In this document: positions 13,881-17,810 of the stretch, piece after piece
Layout of the letters: the number at the start of each line of letters is the position of its first letter
Position numbering within the stretch: the first letter of the stretch is position 1
Assembly: GCA_947481755.1 (NCBI GenBank)
Contig: CANKHS010000011.1
Location: 1 to 17,810 of the forward strand
Direction of reading: 5' to 3'
From: Actinomycetota bacterium
GTDB lineage: Bacteria > Actinomycetota > Thermoleophilia > Gaiellales > F1-60-MAGs149
Length of the DNA: 17,810 nt
The notes under the pieces: generated by a model
Database searches by the model: none
What the model saw: the letters and a program-made list of their open reading frames with translations, nothing else
Told to the model about the DNA's origin: nothing
Program-made: the position numbers and the translations under genes

Positions 13881-13887
13881 CTCCTTC
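13881..13887 (-). promoter_or_regulatory. Strong SD of the DivIVA-like gene
   Basis: GAAGGAG on the minus strand, five nt before the ATG and overlapping the coaD TGA stop. It is the best SD in the window and decides the start over a much longer open frame. Confidence 0.8.
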
Positions 13888-14383
13888 ACAGGGTTCGCGA
13901 AGACGGATGGTCGTCGAACCAGCGGACGACACAGGGAGGGACAAGGTTTTCGACAGAGCCGCCGAACGCAGCGATTTCGCGGACGCCACTCGACGACACG
14001 AACATGTAGCGGCCAGACGCCGCGAGATAGACCGACTCGATATCAGGAGCGAGGTGTTTGTTGAGTTGCTGCATCTGGAATTCCCACTCAAAGTCGGAGA
14101 CCGCACGCAGTCCCTTGACGAGTGCCGTTGCGCCTGAGCGCTTGGCAAACTCTACAACGAGGTCTGAGAACGTCTCGACTGTGACATTCGGCACATCTGC
14201 CAGTGATTCTTGCAGGAGTGCCACCCGGTCATCGGCAGGGATCAGCGGTTCCTTGTGTTTCGGACGACGCACGACACCCACCACGACGTGGTCGAAGAGG
14301 TCCGCGGCGCGCTGAATGATGTCGATATGGCCGAGCGTGACCGGGTCATAACTGCCCGGACAAATTGCGACGCGCTTCGTCAT
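13886..14383 (-). CDS. coaD: Phosphopantetheine adenylyltransferase
   Basis: Transfers AMP from ATP to 4'-phosphopantetheine to give dephospho-CoA, the penultimate step of CoA synthesis. The 165 residues open with VAICPGSYDPVTLGHIDII, the nucleotidyltransferase T/HxGH motif (TLGH 16-19; TNGH in most homologs). They continue with VKGLRAVSDFEWEFQMQQLN and the YMFVSSSGVREIAAFGG segment (usually ISSS). Length is normal (about 160). The ATG overlaps the rsmD stop (ATGA), giving the widely conserved rsmD-coaD pair. The stop overlaps the SD of the next gene. Confidence 0.97.
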   Translation of the reverse strand: MTKRVAICPGSYDPVTLGHIDIIQRAADLFDHVVVGVVRRPKHKEPLIPADDRVALLQESLADVPNVTVETFSDLVVEFAKRSGATALVKGLRAVSDFEWEFQMQQLNKHLAPDIESVYLAASGRYMFVSSSGVREIAAFGGSVENLVPPCVVRWFDDHPSSRTL

Positions 14384-14934
14384 ACGGTCTCCATACGCTG
14401 CAGAATGACGATTTCGGCGGCTGCAATGCGGCGGTTGTAGCGCTCAACGAGGCCTGGAATGGGTACGGCATCGCCCGCAGCCGTCTCGAAGACAATCGAG
14501 CCAGCCGGACTCAGCACCTGCGGGAGTAGCGTTGTGAGCATCGCAGCCAAGTCTGGCACCGCCTCATAGGGCGGGTCAACCAGCACGAGGTCGAACTGCT
14601 CGCCCGCGTCTGCCAGACGTTGCAGGACGGTGACCGCATTACCCCGCTCGATGCGTGCCTGTGCGGATTCGCCAAGCGTCTCAACGTTGGTACGAATCGC
14701 CTCCAACGCCGCCGCATTGCGTTCGACGAACAGGCACGAGGCAGCACCACGCGAGAGCGCCTCTAGACCTAACGCGCCCGAACCGGCAAAGAGATCGAGC
14801 ACGCGCGCATCAACGACGTCGGCACCGAGCGACGCAAAGATCGCCTCGCGGGCGCGATCGGACGTCGGACGCACGCCCTTGCCTGGCGGCGTAACGAGAC
14901 GCCGCGATCGATGCTGCCCAGCCACGATGCGCAC
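14380..14934 (-). CDS. rsmD: 16S rRNA (guanine966-N2)-methyltransferase RsmD
   Basis: SAM-dependent methylation of G966 of 16S rRNA during 30S assembly. The 184 residues begin MRIVAGQHRSRRLVTPPGKGVRPTSDRAREAIFASL, a family hallmark. The SAM-binding VLDLFAGSGALGLEALSRGA (45-64) and the N-methyltransferase motif DPPY (120-123) follow. The start is GTG, 27 nt after recG; in that gap a 7-bp inverted repeat GAGCCTA / TAGGCTC (14940-14946, 14963-14969) spans the recG stop. It is coupled to coaD by ATGA. Confidence 0.96.
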   Translation of the reverse strand: MRIVAGQHRSRRLVTPPGKGVRPTSDRAREAIFASLGADVVDARVLDLFAGSGALGLEALSRGAASCLFVERNAAALEAIRTNVETLGESAQARIERGNAVTVLQRLADAGEQFDLVLVDPPYEAVPDLAAMLTTLLPQVLSPAGSIVFETAAGDAVPIPGLVERYNRRIAAAEIVILQRMETV

Positions 14935-14961
14935 ACCGAGAGCCTACCGCGCGACAGACGT

Positions 14962-17082
14962 TTAGGCTCGGCGGAGTGCTTCGATGAGGTCGCCGAAGCG
15001 ATCCGTTGCGGCCTGCGCCAAGACGTCGTCCGCGCCCTCTTGCAGGATGCGCAGCGCGTCCTCGCGCGCCTGCTCGAGCAGTTTGCGATCGCTGTGCAGG
15101 CGGGCGTAGCGGAGGTCTGTGCGACCACTCTGAGCCTCGCCCAGCAGTCGGCCCTCGCCACGCATGCGTAGATCGACGTCGGCCAATTCGAAGCCACTCT
15201 GATGCCGCACGAGTGCATCGAGCCGCTCGCGCCCATCCGGCGTCGGCTCGGCCGAGCTATAGAGCAGGCAATACGATTGCTCGCTGCCACGCCCGACGCG
15301 GCCGCGCAACTGATGGAGTTGAGCGAGACCAAAGCGATCGGCGTCCTCGACCACCATCACCGAGGCGTTGGCGACGTCCACGCCCACTTCGATCACCGTT
15401 GTGGCGACCAACACGTCGAGGTCTCCCGCCGAAAACGCGGCCATCACACGCTGACGATCCCCGGCGGGCATTTGGCCGTGCGCGCAGGCCACACGAAGAC
15501 CGTTGAGTGGACCGCTAGCCAAGCGCTCGGCCTCCTCTTCGGCAGCGCGTGCCTCAACGTCGGGGTTCTCCTCAACGAGCGCGCAGACGACGTAGGCCTG
15601 TCGCCCCGCCGCGATCTGCTCGCGGATCCAGCGGTAGCCGTCTTCGCGCTTGGCCTCGGGGATGATGCTCGTCTTGATTGGTTTGCGACCGGGTGGCAAC
15701 TCGTCGATCACGCTCAGGTCCAGGTCGCCGAAGGCCGTCAAAGCCAGCGAGCGTGGAATCGGGGTGGCCGTCATGTGCAGGACGTGCGGCACCGTCTCTC
15801 CCCCTGCCGACAGCGCCGCGCGCTGGGCGACCCCAAAGCGGTGTTGCTCATCGACCACGAGCACCCGGAGATCGGCAAACGACGTGTGCAGCAGCGCGTG
15901 CGTGCCGATCGCGATCAACGGCTGGCCCGCCTCGATCCGGGCACGACGCGCACGGCGCTCCTTGTCAGGAACATCGCCCGACAGGTACGCGATCTCGATC
16001 CCGAGGGGCTCGAGCAGGCGCTCGGCACCACGCAGATGCTGGAGCGCAAGGACCTCGGTCGGGGCCATCAACGCACCCTGGCCACCCTGCTCGACCGCCC
16101 GGACGAGCGCCGCAAACGCGACCACCGTCTTGCCCGAACCGACATCGCCCTCCAGCAGACGCTGCATCGGCTGCGTCCGGTTAAGATCGGTCTCGATCGA
16201 CTCCAGCACGTGCTCCTGCGCGGCGGTGAGGGTGAAGGGCAGAGCCGCCCGAAAGGCTGCGGACAGGTCGCCCGGGGCACCCAAGGCGAGCGCACCGGCG
16301 CGTGCATCGGTGTCGTGGCGATGCTGCAGCAGAGCGAGCTGGAGTAGGAGGAGTTCCTCGTAGGCCAATCGCTGGCGCGCGGTCTCGTAGGCATCGAGCC
16401 GGCTCGGCTGATGACCCGCACGCAACGCGTCGCGCCGCAACGGCAGGCTGTGGCGCATCCGCAACTCGACGGGGAGTGGATCTGCAACGCCGTCGATCAG
16501 GTCCGTAATCGCGTCGCCGACGAGGGCACGCAGAACGCCCGTCGAGACCTTGGCCGACGCGTGGTAGACAGGCACCAGCCCTGGCCCCATCGCCGCCAAC
16601 TCGTCGGGGCCACCCGCCACCTCGTGCGACTTGACGGTCAGCTCGGCGCCCCGTGCCCCCACCTTGAGCGCGCCGCGGGCCACCAAACGTGAGCCGGGCT
16701 CAAGCGTGCGCGCGAGATAGCGCTGGTTAAACCACGTCAGCGAAATCTCGCCCGTCTCGTCCGTCAGGCGCGTCTGCAGAATGCGCAGACCGCGGCGACG
16801 GGTCGGCCTCTCGGTGATTGACCCGACACGACCGACGACCGTGACCTCATCGTCGCCGCTCTGAATCGCCTGGGCGATTGTCGTCAACGCCGTCATGTCC
16901 TCAAAGCGAAACGGCAGATCGTCGAGCAGATCACCGCGCGTCTCGAGCCCCATCGCCTTCAATGCAGCAACGCGTTTCGGTGGACCAGTAATCGGTGTGG
17001 CCAGCCGCTCCGGGGCCGGCGCCGTACGCGGGCGTGGCAAAAGAGCTGTCTCCGAAACTCCTGGAAAGGGCGCCAGCACCAT
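14962..17082 (-). CDS. recG: ATP-dependent DNA helicase RecG
   Basis: Superfamily 2 translocase that regresses stalled forks and branch-migrates junctions. From ATG 17082 it has 706 residues: N-terminal helix-hairpin-like GPPKRVAALKAMGLETRGDLLDDLPFRFED, and an OB-fold wedge (VVGRVGSITERPTRRRGLRILQTRLTDETGEISLTWFN). Walker A GDVGSGKT (312-319), DEQHRFG (411-417), HMTATPIPRSLALTAFGDLDLS and VATTVIEVGVDV follow, then the QLRGRVGRG box and a C-terminal LLGEAQSGRTDLRYARL segment typical of RecG. The frame is open 17 codons farther, to an ATG whose CAT overlaps the divergent gene's ATG; the inner start leaves room for promoters and is preferred. Downstream lies rsmD, the same neighbourhood as in mycobacteria. 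Confidence 0.95.
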   Translation of the reverse strand: MVLAPFPGVSETALLPRPRTAPAPERLATPITGPPKRVAALKAMGLETRGDLLDDLPFRFEDMTALTTIAQAIQSGDDEVTVVGRVGSITERPTRRRGLRILQTRLTDETGEISLTWFNQRYLARTLEPGSRLVARGALKVGARGAELTVKSHEVAGGPDELAAMGPGLVPVYHASAKVSTGVLRALVGDAITDLIDGVADPLPVELRMRHSLPLRRDALRAGHQPSRLDAYETARQRLAYEELLLLQLALLQHRHDTDARAGALALGAPGDLSAAFRAALPFTLTAAQEHVLESIETDLNRTQPMQRLLEGDVGSGKTVVAFAALVRAVEQGGQGALMAPTEVLALQHLRGAERLLEPLGIEIAYLSGDVPDKERRARRARIEAGQPLIAIGTHALLHTSFADLRVLVVDEQHRFGVAQRAALSAGGETVPHVLHMTATPIPRSLALTAFGDLDLSVIDELPPGRKPIKTSIIPEAKREDGYRWIREQIAAGRQAYVVCALVEENPDVEARAAEEEAERLASGPLNGLRVACAHGQMPAGDRQRVMAAFSAGDLDVLVATTVIEVGVDVANASVMVVEDADRFGLAQLHQLRGRVGRGSEQSYCLLYSSAEPTPDGRERLDALVRHQSGFELADVDLRMRGEGRLLGEAQSGRTDLRYARLHSDRKLLEQAREDALRILQEGADDVLAQAATDRFGDLIEALRRA

Positions 17083-17131
17083 CACATTCTGCCGTCCGCA
17101 CCGCCGGGCACGGATCTGGCAGAGTCTCTCC

Positions 17132-17810
17132 ATGGCGCGCGTGATTGCAATCGACTGGTCTGGGGCCGCTGTCGGCGCCGAGCGCCGGATCTGGATTGCT
17201 GAGGCGCTCGATGGCGAACTCGTGATGCTCGAAGACGGTCGGTCCCGTGAGCAAGTTGTCGACTGGCTGATCGAGCGTCATGGACAGGTCCCTGAGGTAA
17301 TTGTGGGGATCGACTTCGCGTTCTCATATCCCAGCTGGTTTCTTGACGCCCACGGCTGCAGCACGATCGACATGCTGTGGGAGCTCGTGAGCGAGCAAGG
17401 CGAGCAGTGGCTTGCGGCCTCCCCCGCTCCTTTTTGGGGCCGTCCTGGTCAGCGTCGTGGCGATGAAGTTCAACTGCGCGCCTGCGAGGACGGTTGGAAT
17501 GTGCGGGGCATCGTCCCCAAGAGCGTTTTTCAAATTGGTGGGGCTGGAGCCGTCGGTACGGGCACGATTCGTGGGATCCCCCTGCTCGCTCGAATGCGCG
17601 ATAGCGGCTGGGCGATCTGGCCGTTTGATCCACCGGCGACACACCTCGTGGCCGAAATCTGGCCCCGCCTCCTAACCGGTCCGGTCGCCAAGTCGTCGCC
17701 GATCGAGCGTCGTGCCTGGCTGGACGCGTACGCCACGTTGCCCGCCCCAATGGCTAATCGTGCAGCCTCGAGCGAAGATGCCTTCGATGCGGCCGCAAGT
17801 GCGCTCGTCC
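17132..17810 (+). CDS. DUF429-like protein, predicted RNase H-fold (cut by window edge)
   Basis: A plus-strand frame opens at ATG 17132 and is still open at the window end, giving 226 visible residues. It begins MARVIAIDWSGAAVGAERRIWIAEAL, has VIVGIDFAFSYPSWFLD and KSVFQIGGAGAVGTGTIRGIPLLARM in the middle, then THLVAEIWPRLLTGPV. It reaches SSEDAFDAAASALV at the edge. The pattern of an early Asp in a beta strand (AIDWSG), a second in VGIDFAF and a late D-A-x-D-A helix is that of DUF429 proteins, predicted to adopt an RNase H-like nuclease fold. No function is established. It is divergent from recG, with 49 bp between the preferred starts. Family assignment is from memory of motifs. Confidence 0.7.
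   Translation, partial: MARVIAIDWSGAAVGAERRIWIAEALDGELVMLEDGRSREQVVDWLIERHGQVPEVIVGIDFAFSYPSWFLDAHGCSTIDMLWELVSEQGEQWLAASPAPFWGRPGQRRGDEVQLRACEDGWNVRGIVPKSVFQIGGAGAVGTGTIRGIPLLARMRDSGWAIWPFDPPATHLVAEIWPRLLTGPVAKSSPIERRAWLDAYATLPAPMANRAASSEDAFDAAASALV

Noticed and set aside
13876..14148. N-terminal extension of the DivIVA-like gene
   Set aside because: Inside coaD in another frame, Ser/Arg-rich shadow composition; the strong SD at 13881-13887 fixes the start at 13875.
15202..16347. Plus-strand open frame (381 codons) opposite recG
   Set aside because: Antisense to conserved helicase motifs; long only because high-GC codons rarely give stops on the other strand.

Overview
The window is a high-GC (low-to-mid 60s percent by eye) bacterial chromosomal segment, most probably from an actinomycetote. 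The order recG - rsmD - coaD - DivIVA-like - DUF177 - rpmF - acpP - rnc - smc - ftsY - (phr, CYTH) - ffh - rpsP - khpA - rimM - trmD - rplS - lepB closely parallels the Rv2973c-to-Rv2903c series of Mycobacterium tuberculosis as I remember it, although mutM is missing between rnc and smc and acpP sits between rpmF and rnc. A deep-branching class such as Thermoleophilia is my guess, not something the sequence proves.

Layout: I count 21 protein genes, 19 on the minus strand and two on the plus strand. Read in the minus direction (right to left), the first block is DNA repair and RNA modification (recG, rsmD), then CoA synthesis (coaD), a coiled-coil septation-type protein, DUF177 plus L32, and acyl carrier protein. 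Next come RNase III, SMC and FtsY. After a two-gene interruption (photolyase on minus, CYTH protein on plus), the block continues with Ffh, S16, KhpA, RimM, TrmD, L19, signal peptidase I and an unidentified membrane protein cut by the left edge. The right edge cuts a divergent plus-strand DUF429-like gene. Tight coupling is common: ATGA overlaps at khpA/rimM, rnc/smc and rsmD/coaD, and an identical stop-CCG-start junction before khpA and before the left-edge gene.

Functionally this is a translation, protein-export and chromosome-maintenance cluster. Ffh and FtsY form the SRP targeting pathway, and LepB processes exported proteins. RimM, TrmD, KhpA, S16, L19, L32, DUF177 and RNase III serve ribosome and RNA biogenesis. 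SMC and RecG act on the chromosome. ACP and CoaD connect because phosphopantetheine from CoA is the ACP prosthetic group.

The non-routine content lies around the phr/CYTH interruption. The ftsY-phr gap (6649-6900) carries three exact copies of a 35-nt palindromic element, two of them as an inverted pair. It also holds a second, mostly synonymously diverged copy of the last 11 codons and stop of ftsY. The same element architecture (perfect inverted arms around a 15-nt core starting AGGGGTCAG, but with different arms) forms the last codons of trmD. A different 40-nt palindrome sits between the convergent phr and CYTH stops. I saw no rRNA, tRNA, transposase, integrase or CRISPR array.
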